From positions 186,001-250,000 of the forward strand of contig CAWDOR010000004.1 of NCBI GenBank assembly GCA_963804045.1: DNA of 64,000 nucleotides. Reading direction: 5' to 3'. Of this stretch, positions 1 through 9,105 are shown one piece after another (position 1 is the first letter of the stretch; every line of letters starts with the position of its first letter). The notes under the pieces are model-generated. The model searched no databases, was not told the DNA's origin, and worked only from the letters and a program-made list of their open reading frames with translations. The position numbers were made by a program, and so were the translations under genes. This stretch comes from Rhodoblastus sp963804045 (GTDB lineage Bacteria; Pseudomonadota; Alphaproteobacteria; Rhizobiales; Beijerinckiaceae).

Positions 1-2438
1 TGTTCAGTGGCGCGGGCGATCCGTCCGGCGCGGCGCAATTCGTCGCTGTCCTCGTCGAAGGCGCGGGAAATGCTGATCGTGTCCAGCGCCAGGCCGTCGG
101 CTGTGGTGAACACCTGGGCGTCGACAATATTGGCTCCGGAAGCCGCGCAGGCGCCGGCGATCACCGACAGCAGCCTAGGATGGTCGGGCGCGACCACGGT
201 CAGTTCGGTGATGCCGCGGAAGGAATCGGTGGAGACCTCGGTGGCCAGCGAATTGACCTCGACAGCGCTGGCGTGCAGCAATTGCGCGTGCTGGATCTTG
301 TGCTGCAAGTCGACCTTGAGCCAGTAGGCCGGATAGTGCCGGGCGACATATTCGGCGAATTCGGGATCGGACCAGGCGGGCAGCTTGTCGCGCAACTCCT
401 TCTGCGCCCGCTCCACCCGGCTCTTGCGGTCCACGGTGGAATGGCCGCCGGCCAGCACCACCTCGGTCTCCCAGTAGAGCGTGCGCAGCAACTCGCCCTT
501 CCAGCCGTTCCAGACGCCGGGACCGACGGCGCGTATGTCGCAGACCGTCAGCACCATCAGCATCTTCAGCCGTTCGATGGTCTGCACGGTGCGGGCGAAG
601 GCCTCGATGGTGCGGGGATCGGCGAGATCGCGGCTTTGGGCGATGTTGGACATGGTGAGATGCTGCTCGACCAGCCAGGCCGCGGCTTCCGTCTCCGCCT
701 CGTCGAGCCCGAGGCGCGGCCCGAGCTTTTTCGCGATCCGCGCCCCGGCGACGGAATGGTCCTCGTTGCGGCCTTTGGCGATGTCATGCAGCAGCATGGC
801 CAGATAGAGCGCGCGGCGATGGGTGATGGTCGGCAGGATCTCGCTGGTGAGCGGCAGCGCCTGCTTCTGCTGGCCGTGATCGATGGCCGCCAGTTCGCCC
901 AGGCCGCGCAGCAAATGCTCGTCCACCGTATAATGATGGTACATGTTGAACTGCATCAGCGCGACAATGCGCCCGAATTCGGTAATGAAGCGGCCGAGCA
1001 CGCCGGCCTCGTTCATCAGCCGCAGCGCCCTTTCGCTCGAGGCGGGATGGGTGAGAATTTCCAGGAACAGCCGGTTGGCTTCCGGATTGGCGCGCAGCTC
1101 GGCGTCGATGCGCGGCAGGCTTTGCGTCACCAGCCGCAGCGCGTCGGGATGGATCGCCATTTCATTGCGCGCGGCGACCCAGAACAGCCGGATCAGATTG
1201 ATCGGCTCGCGCTCGAACACATCCGCCGAGGGCACGGTGATCCGGTCGGTCTCCACGGCGAAGGGGCCGAGATCCCTGGGCTTGGCGCGGCGCCGCAATT
1301 TACCGACGAAACGGTCGAACACCGCGCGTGGCTTGGCCTGACGCTCCTCCAGCGCGGCGCAGACGATATTGGTGAGATCGCCGACATGTTTGGCGGTGAC
1401 GAAATAGCGCTTCATGAAGCGCTCGACCGCCGAGAGACCGCCGCCCGGCTTGAAGCCGAGCTTTTGCGCGATTACCCTTTGCAGGTCGAAACTGAGCCGC
1501 TCCTCGGCGCGGCCCGTGTGAAAATGCATGTGGCAGCGCACCGACCACAGGAAGGAATCGCAGCGGCGGAACAGCCGCAATTCCTGTTCGCTGAACAGGC
1601 CAGCGGCGACCAGCGACTCGGCGTCGCGGACCCGATAGGCGTATTTAGCGATCCAGAACAGAGTGTTGAGGTCGCGCAAGCCGCCCTTGCCCTCCTTGAC
1701 GTTGGGCTCGACCAGATAGCGCGACAGGCCGGCGCGACGGAGGCGCTCGTCGCGCTCGCCAAGCTTGGCGGCGACGAATTCCGGCGCGCTGTTGCGCACG
1801 ATCTCATGGTCAAAACGCGCCAGCAGCGTATCGAGCAGGCTGGGATCGCCGAGGATGAATCGCGTTTCGAGCAGGGTGGTGCGGATGGTCATGTCCGCCT
1901 TGGCCTGGCGGATGCATTCGTCGATGGTGCGGGTGGCGTGGCCGACCTTCTGCTTCAGATCCCAGAGCAGATAGAGCATGGCCTCGACCACGCCCTCGTC
2001 GCGATTGTGGTCGTGCTCGCGCAGCAGAAACAACAAGTCGATATCCGAGCCGGGCGCCAAAGCGCCGCGGCCATAGCCGCCGACGGCGACCACGCAGAGC
2101 CGCGCCGCGCCGGGGCGCGGGAAAATATGCTTGACCACGCAGGCGTGCATGGCGCGCAGGATTTCGTCTTCGAGAAAGGCGAGATGGGCGCCGCAGGCCA
2201 GGCCAGACCCGCCGGACTCCAGTTCGGCGCGGGCGACCGCGGTTCCCTTGGCCAGAGCCTCGGCGAAGAGTTCGACCGCCGCTTTGCGAAATTCCGCGGA
2301 GCCGCCGTCAAAGCTCTCGGCGGCCTGGGCGATATGCACGTCGAGCGCGGCGCGGTCGATCAGGCTCTTCATCGGCAGGTCGAGGCGCGGCCCGGTCCAG
2401 CGGGCCGGCGTCGGCGTCGGGCTGGGCTGCACATTCAT
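1..2438 (-). CDS. glnD: Bifunctional [protein-PII] uridylyltransferase/uridylyl-removing enzyme GlnD (3' end outside window)
   Basis: GlnD senses glutamine and uridylylates or deuridylylates PII proteins, which places it at the top of nitrogen control. The frame starts at the ATG at 2438 and stays open to the window edge, giving about 812 residues of a protein that is usually 900 or more, so the last ACT domain is missing. The nucleotidyltransferase motif GGYGRGALAPGSDIDLLF is visible near residue 120, an HD-type segment with LLHDIAKGR lies near residue 540, and an ACT-type segment ALDTISISRAFDED is at the cut end. Its start overlaps the stop of gshB by 4 bases (ATGA), so the two are probably cotranscribed. 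I translated sections across the length and the frame held, so no break is suspected. In a diazotroph this enzyme would feed fixed-nitrogen status to NifA/Ntr control. Confidence 0.95.
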   Translation of the reverse strand, partial: MNVQPSPTPTPARWTGPRLDLPMKSLIDRAALDVHIAQAAESFDGGSAEFRKAAVELFAEALAKGTAVARAELESGGSGLACGAHLAFLEDEILRAMHACVVKHIFPRPGAARLCVVAVGGYGRGALAPGSDIDLLFLLREHDHNRDEGVVEAMLYLLWDLKQKVGHATRTIDECIRQAKADMTIRTTLLETRFILGDPSLLDTLLARFDHEIVRNSAPEFVAAKLGERDERLRRAGLSRYLVEPNVKEGKGGLRDLNTLFWIAKYAYRVRDAESLVAAGLFSEQELRLFRRCDSFLWSVRCHMHFHTGRAEERLSFDLQRVIAQKLGFKPGGGLSAVERFMKRYFVTAKHVGDLTNIVCAALEERQAKPRAVFDRFVGKLRRRAKPRDLGPFAVETDRITVPSADVFEREPINLIRLFWVAARNEMAIHPDALRLVTQSLPRIDAELRANPEANRLFLEILTHPASSERALRLMNEAGVLGRFITEFGRIVALMQFNMYHHYTVDEHLLRGLGELAAIDHGQQKQALPLTSEILPTITHRRALYLAMLLHDIAKGRNEDHSVAGARIAKKLGPRLGLDEAETEAAAWLVEQHLTMSNIAQSRDLADPRTIEAFARTVQTIERLKMLMVLTVCDIRAVGPGVWNGWKGELLRTLYWETEVVLAGGHSTVDRKSRVERAQKELRDKLPAWSDPEFAEYVARHYPAYWLKVDLQHKIQHAQLLHASAVEVNSLATEVSTDSFRGITELTVVAPDHPRLLSVIAGACAASGANIVDAQVFTTADGLALDTISISRAFDEDSDELRRAGRIARATE

Positions 2439-3400
2439 GCCCTCTGCCCCCGCGCCGCCTTTTTCGCCGCGATGGCGTCCCAGATGGCGGCGGCGAGATC
2501 GGGACCGCCGGTGCGCTGGATGGCGCGAATGCCCGTGGGCGAGGTGACGTTGATCTCGGTGAGAAAGCCGTCGATCACGTCTATGCCGACGAAAACCAGC
2601 CCGCGCCTTTTCAGTTCCGGGCCAATGGTCGCGCAGATTTCCCGTTCGCGGGCGGTGAGCGCGGTGGCCTCCGCCGCGCCGCCGCGCACCATGTTGGAGC
2701 GAATGTCATTTTCCGCCGGCACGCGATTGACCGCGCCGTGCGCTTCGCCATCGACCAGGATGATGCGCTTGTCGCCCTTCGATACGGCGGGCAGGAATTT
2801 CTGCACCACCCATTGCTCGCGGAAGGAGCTGGCGAACAGATCGAACAACGAGCCGTAATTGGCGTCTTTTTCCTGGAGCCGGAACACGGCGGCGCCGCCA
2901 TGGCCGTGCAGCGGCTTCATCACCACTTCGCCGTGTTCGGCGCGGAAGGCGTCGATCGCCGCTCTGTCGCGGGTGATCAATGTCGGCGGCATTAATTGCG
3001 GGTAGTCCATGACGAACAGTTTTTCGGGCGCATTGCGCACGCTGGCGGGGTCGTTGACCACCAGGGTATCCCCGCCGATCTTCTCGAGCAGATGGGTGGA
3101 GGTGATGTAGGAAAGATCGAAGGGCGGGTCCTGGCGCAACAGCACCACATCCATGTCGCGCAGGAAGTTTTCCTGGGGCTGGCCAAGGGAGAAATGATCG
3201 CCATTGACGTCGCGAACCTCGAGCCTCTGCGCCACGGCCACCACATCAAGGCCGCGCAGCGACAGCTTTTCCGGCGTGTAATACTGGATTTCGAAACCGC
3301 GCGCCTGGGCTTCGAGCAGCAGGGCGAAGGTCGAGTCGCCAGCGATGTTGATTTGCTCGATCGGGTCCATCTGCACGGCGATTCGGACGATCTGGCTCAT
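2435..3400 (-). CDS. gshB: Glutathione synthetase
   Basis: GshB is a cytosolic enzyme that joins gamma-glutamylcysteine and glycine using ATP. The 321-residue length is normal for the bacterial GshB family. The ATP-grasp core is clear: EVVMKPLHGHGGAAVFR near residue 160, the RIILVDGEAHGAVNRVPAE loop near residue 215 and FVGIDVIDGFLTEINVTSPTG near residue 270. The N-terminal MSQIVRIAVQMDPIEQINI is the usual prokaryotic GshB start. The stop overlaps the glnD start by 4 bases, so the genes form a unit. Nothing unusual was seen. Confidence 0.96.
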   Translation of the reverse strand: MSQIVRIAVQMDPIEQINIAGDSTFALLLEAQARGFEIQYYTPEKLSLRGLDVVAVAQRLEVRDVNGDHFSLGQPQENFLRDMDVVLLRQDPPFDLSYITSTHLLEKIGGDTLVVNDPASVRNAPEKLFVMDYPQLMPPTLITRDRAAIDAFRAEHGEVVMKPLHGHGGAAVFRLQEKDANYGSLFDLFASSFREQWVVQKFLPAVSKGDKRIILVDGEAHGAVNRVPAENDIRSNMVRGGAAEATALTAREREICATIGPELKRRGLVFVGIDVIDGFLTEINVTSPTGIRAIQRTGGPDLAAAIWDAIAAKKAARGQRA

Positions 3401-3418
3401 TTCAGACTGGTCTTTCGC

Positions 3419-4765
3419 TTAGGAAATCCTGTTGTCGCGGATTTCGATGTTCTTGTAGCCGCTGGCGGCGCCCGGCGCGGAGAGATCGCCGCTGACGATC
3501 CGTTCCTGAAACATAGCGACGATATTGGCCTTTTTCGAGCCACGAATGTCATTGCGGCGGATCGCGCAGGCCTCGACGCCATCCTGATTGGCGAAACCTA
3601 TCGCATATTCATTATCGATCAAACGATTGTCTTCGACCGTGACATTGTGGCGGGCGGCGAAGAAGCCGGCGAGAATCGCCACTGCGGGCGAGCCGACGAC
3701 CGTGTTGCCGACGATGCGGGCGTCGCCTTCGCCATGGACGCCATGCAGCCAGCCCGAGCGCGGACCGAATTCATGATCGGGATGCGAAGGTCGCAAGCCC
3801 GTAATCACATTGCCTTCCAGGAGTGCGCCGTCGCCATTCCCCGGCCCGAGATAATTGGTCGCGGAAATGCCGGCGCCGCAATCGGAAATCACATTGTTGC
3901 GGAATACCGCGTCGCGAAAGCTGAATTCGGCGTACATGGCCTTTTCGTTGAAGCCCTTGCAGCGATTTTCGGCGACCGTCACTTGCCAGCAGCTCGTATT
4001 GCGCACGGCCGTATAGGCGCAGCGTTCGATCGCATTGTTCTCGATCGTCACCGGGCCGCATTCGGCGACCCGCACGCCATTGCCGAACATGCCGTCGCCG
4101 CCCGAGCGGTTGTGAATGTCGGCGATGACATTGTTGCTGATGCGCGAACCGTCGTGGCGCCGGCTGTGCAGGCTCCAGTGATGCACGCCATTGTCGCCGA
4201 TGCGCTCGATCCGGTTGGAATCGATGACCATGCCGGCGCAATTGTCGTCGTGGATCGCCGTGCCCAGCAGATCGTGAAACCGGCTGAGCCGGATGCGGCC
4301 GCCGCAGCGGTGCTGAAACAGGCCGGTCGTGCTGTTGCGGAACACGCAATTCTCGACGGCGACCTCGGCCACGTCGTAGAAATTCCCCAGGCCAAAGGCT
4401 TCGCCGATGGGGCGATTGGCGCCGTCGAAGGTAATATTTTCCAGCGTCACCGCGCGTTGGGGCCCCGGATTGGCGAAGAGCCCGCCGTCATAGCCCAGGC
4501 GCAGGGTCGAGCCGCCGGGCGCGCCGAGGAGATGGGCGCCGTCGGGCAGCAAGACATGGTAGAGCGTCGTCACCCCCGGCTTCAGCCGATAGGGCCGGCC
4601 CGCGACAACCGCCGCCTGAAGTCCGGCGATAAAATCCTCGGTGGCGGCGGCGACCGGATCGGCATGGGCGCGCGCCAGGGACGAATAGAAGGGAATCAGC
4701 GCCGCCGCGCGCGCCGCCGAGGCCAGCAGGCGGCGACGGTCGGCGGGACTATGCAGGATCGTCAC
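3419..4765 (-). CDS. Tat-exported right-handed beta-helix repeat protein (TIGR03808-like)
   Basis: This is a 448-residue protein with a possible twin-arginine signal (RRLLASAARAAALIPF) at residues 10-25. The rest is made of repeated beta-helix rungs rich in Asn (IENNAIERC, FRNNVISDCG, VEDNRLIDNEY), typical of parallel beta-helix folds related to carbohydrate-active enzymes. The pattern resembles the alphaproteobacterial TIGR03808 family, whose function is unknown; periplasmic location is inferred from the signal. The gene follows the membrane-protein gene by 6 bases on the same strand, so it is likely part of an envelope or exopolysaccharide unit. A polysaccharide-modifying role is inference only. 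Confidence 0.8.
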   Translation of the reverse strand: MTILHSPADRRRLLASAARAAALIPFYSSLARAHADPVAAATEDFIAGLQAAVVAGRPYRLKPGVTTLYHVLLPDGAHLLGAPGGSTLRLGYDGGLFANPGPQRAVTLENITFDGANRPIGEAFGLGNFYDVAEVAVENCVFRNSTTGLFQHRCGGRIRLSRFHDLLGTAIHDDNCAGMVIDSNRIERIGDNGVHHWSLHSRRHDGSRISNNVIADIHNRSGGDGMFGNGVRVAECGPVTIENNAIERCAYTAVRNTSCWQVTVAENRCKGFNEKAMYAEFSFRDAVFRNNVISDCGAGISATNYLGPGNGDGALLEGNVITGLRPSHPDHEFGPRSGWLHGVHGEGDARIVGNTVVGSPAVAILAGFFAARHNVTVEDNRLIDNEYAIGFANQDGVEACAIRRNDIRGSKKANIVAMFQERIVSGDLSAPGAASGYKNIEIRDNRIS

Positions 4766-4771
4766 GGCGCC

Positions 4772-6148
4772 TCACATCCGCGCCGCCTTGTCGCGGGCGG
4801 CGAACAGGCGATCGACGAGGAAGAAATCGCACAGCGCGGCGATCATCAGGAAAGGCGCGAAATGCCGCTCGGTCGAGAAGCCGAGCACATAGGGCGCGGC
4901 ATAGGCGAGCAGCAGAGCCGCGCAGCTCAGGCCGAGCGCGCGGTCGCGGCCCTCGCCCTTGAAGATCAGCCGCAGGCTCAGAACGAAGGCGGCGAGTTCG
5001 AGCAAGCGGCCGAACGCGATCCACAGCGCGCACAGAGCCTCCTCGACCGGCTTGCGCGGCGTTTCGCTGGTTTCGTCCATCAATAAATAGGGCACCAGGC
5101 GCGGCCAGAGGAAAAAGGTCGCGGCCTTCACGGCAAAAGTCCGGGCGGCGGCTTCGGGATTGGCGCGAATCCAATCCATCGCCCGCGCCTTGTAGGCGTC
5201 GTTCCAGGCCCATTCGTCGGGATAGGCGGGACGGCCGATTTCATTGGGAAGTTCGAGCGGACGCCCCTGACAGGTGCGCAGCTTCACGAACAGCGTATCG
5301 AGGTGACAGGCGGGAAAAATATCCAGCGTATGGGCGTTCCAGCCGCGAAACATGTTTTCGCCGTCATAGCTCGACATTGCCGACAGCCTGTGCCCCGTGG
5401 CGAGATTATGCGCCGTCCAGCCGAGAGGCGCGACCAGCGCCAGAGCCAGCAGGCCAGCCGCCGCCTTTTGCCGGCCAGCGGCGAGAAACACGCCGCAGAC
5501 CGAAATGACGACCACCGCCCAGACCAGGATTTGCGAGGATTTGAACAGATAGGCCAGCGAGACGAAAACCACCGGAAGCGCTCCGGCGCGCCAATCGAGC
5601 CGCTCCGCCGGCTGGCTCAGCAGGCTCAGCAGCGAGACCGTGACGATGAACAGAATTTCGATCAGATAGCCTTCCTCATATTGCAACTGGGTCATGTGCT
5701 TGATGAGATCGGGCGAAAACAGCAGGAAGCCGGCGAGTGCGAGATTGATTGTCCAGTGCAGCCGCCCGCGCGCGGTCAATTGTTCGGCGAAGCCGCGTCC
5801 GGCGAAATAGACCGCGACGCTCATCAGGCAGACCTTGATCGCCGCGGCGACGCGGAGCTTGAGGGTAAGAAAACTCAGGGCATAGACGAAATAGGGCACG
5901 CCCGGCATGCGTGTGGAATGATCGCAGCCGAAGGCGGCGCAGCTCTCGAACCCCTTGCCCTGGTAGAGCGACAGCACATAGGGATCGAAGCTGAAACCGA
6001 GATCGAAAATCGGCTTGGTCGCCGGCGTATAGACCACCACCGCGATCAGCTTCAGAATCAGCGTCACGCCGACCGCGCCCAACCAGACTTTGCCAGGCTC
6101 CAAAAAGGCCGTTCGAGGGCGGGATTGGGCGGACAGGGCAAAAACCAT
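4772..6148 (-). CDS. Polytopic membrane protein, GT-C glycosyltransferase-like
   Basis: This 458-residue protein has about 9-11 hydrophobic segments and a large non-membrane loop around residues 255-320 (ENMFRGWNAHTLD, GRPAYPDEWAWNDAY). The early FSFDPYVLSLYQG segment after the first membrane helix and the general build recall GT-C fold lipid-linked-sugar transferases, but I could not identify a definite catalytic motif. The gene is 6 bases upstream of the beta-helix gene and divergent from the polymerase/flippase pair. Together these suggest cell-surface polysaccharide work. Confidence 0.65.
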   Translation of the reverse strand: MVFALSAQSRPRTAFLEPGKVWLGAVGVTLILKLIAVVVYTPATKPIFDLGFSFDPYVLSLYQGKGFESCAAFGCDHSTRMPGVPYFVYALSFLTLKLRVAAAIKVCLMSVAVYFAGRGFAEQLTARGRLHWTINLALAGFLLFSPDLIKHMTQLQYEEGYLIEILFIVTVSLLSLLSQPAERLDWRAGALPVVFVSLAYLFKSSQILVWAVVVISVCGVFLAAGRQKAAAGLLALALVAPLGWTAHNLATGHRLSAMSSYDGENMFRGWNAHTLDIFPACHLDTLFVKLRTCQGRPLELPNEIGRPAYPDEWAWNDAYKARAMDWIRANPEAAARTFAVKAATFFLWPRLVPYLLMDETSETPRKPVEEALCALWIAFGRLLELAAFVLSLRLIFKGEGRDRALGLSCAALLLAYAAPYVLGFSTERHFAPFLMIAALCDFFLVDRLFAARDKAARM

Positions 6149-6313
6149 TTTCGTCTCCCGGCGCGGCGCGCCCGAAATCTTGAGGACAAAAGCGTGGCGG
6201 CAGACTGGCGGGCAAACGCCAGTTTTGCGTTAATCGCCGGTCGGAGGCGAGGTTTTGTTAACGCCTAGGGTTTACGCTCAGTTAAAATTCCCGCGCAGGA
6301 GAAACCGGACGTC

Positions 6314-7564
6314 ATGACCGTGACGAGCGCCGACGCCGATCTCGCGCCGCCGGCTGGCCGGCGGCGGGTCTTCGATTACGCCAAACTGGTCAATGCCCTG
6401 TTCTGGCTGACCGTCGCCTCGGGCTCGGTGGTGTTCATCGAGCCTTCGCCCTATGATTTTCTGATTTTGCTGACCATTTTCGCCTGGGCGGCGCGGGGCT
6501 TTTCCATCCATCGCGCGATTCTGCCCTTCGTGCTGTTTCTGTCGCTTTGGGTGCTGGGCGGCATGATCGGCCTCATTCCCTATTGGAACGAGGAAGACCC
6601 CGTCGGCTTCATGAATCACACCTTGTTCATCAGTTCGACCGGGCTTTTTTACGCGCTCTTCCTCTCGCAGAACACGTCGCGCCGCGCCGATCTGCTGCTG
6701 ACCGCCTATGCCGCGAGCTGCATTCTGGCGGCGGCGATCGCGGTGGTCACCTGGCTTGGCTCCTTCGACCTCGGCGACGACTGGGTCAGGGACGGCCGGG
6801 CCATGGCGCCGTTCAAGGATCCCAATGTGCTCGGCTCCTATCTGGTGACCGGCGCGCTTTATCTCATGCAGCGGCTGCTGCTCGGGCGCTGGCGTTTCCT
6901 GTGGCTGACGCTGCCCAGCCTGGCTTTGATCCTGACCGCGCTGTTCCTGTCCTTCTCGCGCGGTTCCTGGGGCGCCATGGTCATCTCGATGGTCATGATG
7001 AGCGGCTTCCTGTTCAAGACCGCCGACAGTTTGAAAATGCGCGCGAATATTCTTGGCGGCGCGACGGCGGTTGTCGTTTTGGCCGGCATTGGCCTCGTCG
7101 GCGCGCTTTCCGTGGACAGCGTCCGCGATTTCTTCTTTCAGCGCGCCGCCGTCACCCAGGATTACGACGGCGGTCCCAATGGCCGCTTCGGCAATCAGCA
7201 GCGCTCCATTCCGATTCTGCTCGAGAGCCCCAACGGCATGGGTCCGCTGCGCTTCCGTCTGACCTTCGGCCTGGAGCCGCATAATTCCTATATCAACGCC
7301 TTCGCCTCCAATGGCTGGCTCGGCGGCTTCAGCTTCATCATGCTCACCTTGGCCACCTTCTGGGTCGGTTTTCGTCAGTGCCTGACGGACCACCCCTGGA
7401 TACGTCAGGCGCAGGTGCTGTTCCCGGCGACTTTCGTGTTTTTCGTCCAGGGCCTGCAAATCGACATCGATCACTGGCGCATGTTCTATGTCTCGCTCGG
7501 CTCGGTCTGGGGCATAGAAGCGGCGCGGCGGCGTTGGCGCGACAAAGACGCGCCGCCATGCTGA
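6314..7564 (+). CDS. O-antigen ligase/polymerase family membrane protein (Wzy/WaaL-like)
   Basis: The protein has 416 residues with about 10 membrane segments and a large periplasmic loop holding LEPHNSYINAFASNGWLGG near residue 320. That is the conserved histidine-containing HN-Y region of the O-antigen ligase/polymerase (Wzy_C) family. The FKDPNVLGSYL motif near residue 170 and SFSRGSWGA near residue 215 are also family hallmarks. Such proteins polymerise or ligate undecaprenyl-linked glycans at the periplasmic face of the inner membrane. The stop overlaps the next start (ATGCTGA), so it is coupled to the flippase gene. Polymerase and ligase cannot be told apart from sequence alone. Confidence 0.85.
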   Translation: MTVTSADADLAPPAGRRRVFDYAKLVNALFWLTVASGSVVFIEPSPYDFLILLTIFAWAARGFSIHRAILPFVLFLSLWVLGGMIGLIPYWNEEDPVGFMNHTLFISSTGLFYALFLSQNTSRRADLLLTAYAASCILAAAIAVVTWLGSFDLGDDWVRDGRAMAPFKDPNVLGSYLVTGALYLMQRLLLGRWRFLWLTLPSLALILTALFLSFSRGSWGAMVISMVMMSGFLFKTADSLKMRANILGGATAVVVLAGIGLVGALSVDSVRDFFFQRAAVTQDYDGGPNGRFGNQQRSIPILLESPNGMGPLRFRLTFGLEPHNSYINAFASNGWLGGFSFIMLTLATFWVGFRQCLTDHPWIRQAQVLFPATFVFFVQGLQIDIDHWRMFYVSLGSVWGIEAARRRWRDKDAPPC

Positions 7565-9018
7565 TCGTCGTCACCTTCATCCTCAACGCCGGGCTGAATT
7601 TCATCCTCGGCCTCTGCGTCGCGGCGGGGCTGGGGCCGGACTCCTATGGCCGATTCTCCATCGCCTTCGCCGCGGCCACCGCTTTGGCCATGCTGCTGTT
7701 CGACTGGCTGCGGCTTTCCGCCACCCGGTTCTATCGCGAGGAAAGCCGGAGCGCCGCGCCGCATCTGCGCGCCTCGCTCGATGCCGGCTATTTCGCTGGC
7801 GCCGGCCTGCTCGCCGCCCTGGCGCTGACGCTAGTCCTGCTCGGCTTCGACGCCGGCCTCGGCGCGAAAATGATCGGCGCCATCGCCCTGGTCGCCGCGA
7901 CCAATGGGTTTTTCGATTATTTCAGCGCGCTGCTGCGCGCCCGCTTCCGCAACACCGCTTATAGCGGCTTGGTGATTTTGAAAAACCTGCTGGCCTTCGC
8001 CGCCATGGTCGGCGGCGCCTTCTGGAGCCGCGACCCCGTGCTGGTCATGGCCATGGCCGGCGCCAGCGCCGGCGCCGCCACCTTGGCGCTGCGCCGCCAG
8101 ACCGCCGATTCCGGCGTCGGCCCGCGCCAGAGCCAGGCGGCGCAAATTAAGATCTATCTACGCTATGGCGCGCCCGTGGTCGTCGCCAATTTGTTCTATC
8201 AGGCGCTGATCCTGGCCAATCGCGCCGCCGCCGCCGCGAGCCTCGGCTATGCCGCGGCCGGAGAACTGTCGCTGGCCACCGACGTCTCGCTGCGGCTGAT
8301 GCTTGCCGCCGGCGCGGCGCTGGACATTTATCTGTTCCAGCTCGCCGTCCATCAAAAGGCGGTCGCGGGCGAGGCCGGCGCCCAGGCGCAGGTGCGTCGC
8401 AACAGTCTGACGATCTTCGCCGCCCTGGCCCTGATCTGCCTTGGCTATATGGCGGACATGCCGGCCTTCGCCGCTTTGGTCGCCCCGGCGAAATTTCGCG
8501 ACGACTTCGCCCGCCTCGCCTTCGTGCTGGCGCCGGGCGTCGGCCTGTTCTGCCTCGGCCAGTTCTGCCTCAATCCCATCGCCCAGCTGGAAGGACGCAC
8601 CGGCGGCGTATTGCTCGCCGGCCTGGCCACGGCGGCGCTCGACCTCGGCTGGCTGGCGCTGGCGCCGCCGCAAAGCCTGGACGGTTACGCTCTGCTGCAC
8701 AGCGCCAGCCTGGGCGCGGGATTCGTCTTCATGCTCGTCCTGACCGCGCGCTGGCGAGCCTATTGGCCGCATCCCCGCGATCTCGCCGGCGTCGTGCTGG
8801 CCGGCCTTGGCGCGGCGGCGGCGATGAGCCTGACCCGCGCCCTGCAACCCGCTTTGCTCGCGCTGCTGCTGACGGCGATTCTGGGCGCCGGCGTTTTCGC
8901 CGCGATTCTGCTCGCGCTCGATCCCGGCCGGTTGTTCCGTCCGGTCGCCGCCAAAATTTTTGGCCGGTTTTTCGGCCCGGCCAGCAAAATCGGCGCGGCT
9001 CTGGCGCGCCGCAGTTAG
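7558..9018 (+). CDS. Polysaccharide flippase-like membrane protein (Wzx/MATE-type fold)
   Basis: The product is 486 residues, nearly all of it hydrophobic helices (about 12-14). It begins MLIVVTFILNAGLNFILG, followed by GPDSYGRFSIAFA, which is typical of Wzx/RfbX lipid-linked oligosaccharide flippases. I chose the ATG at 7558 because it overlaps the stop of the preceding polymerase gene, giving translational coupling; the longer upstream extension is just the overlapping reading of that gene. Together the two genes form a Wzx/Wzy-like pair for exporting and polymerising a surface glycan. The glycan is unknown, since no sugar-synthesis genes are in view. Confidence 0.85.
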   Translation: MLIVVTFILNAGLNFILGLCVAAGLGPDSYGRFSIAFAAATALAMLLFDWLRLSATRFYREESRSAAPHLRASLDAGYFAGAGLLAALALTLVLLGFDAGLGAKMIGAIALVAATNGFFDYFSALLRARFRNTAYSGLVILKNLLAFAAMVGGAFWSRDPVLVMAMAGASAGAATLALRRQTADSGVGPRQSQAAQIKIYLRYGAPVVVANLFYQALILANRAAAAASLGYAAAGELSLATDVSLRLMLAAGAALDIYLFQLAVHQKAVAGEAGAQAQVRRNSLTIFAALALICLGYMADMPAFAALVAPAKFRDDFARLAFVLAPGVGLFCLGQFCLNPIAQLEGRTGGVLLAGLATAALDLGWLALAPPQSLDGYALLHSASLGAGFVFMLVLTARWRAYWPHPRDLAGVVLAGLGAAAAMSLTRALQPALLALLLTAILGAGVFAAILLALDPGRLFRPVAAKIFGRFFGPASKIGAALARRS

Positions 9019-9105
9019 ATTCCCGCGAATTTTGCTTTATAGGCTTCATCAAAGGGTCATCTGACCCCGCCAAATCTGCTCGCCCCTGCCGCTTTCGGGA
9101 TCGCC

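Noticed and set aside
180..2858. Very long plus-strand open frame
   Set aside because: It is the antisense shadow of glnD and gshB; the minus strand holds clear GlnD and GshB motifs, and the plus frame has only low-complexity, His/Arg/Gly-rich sequence.
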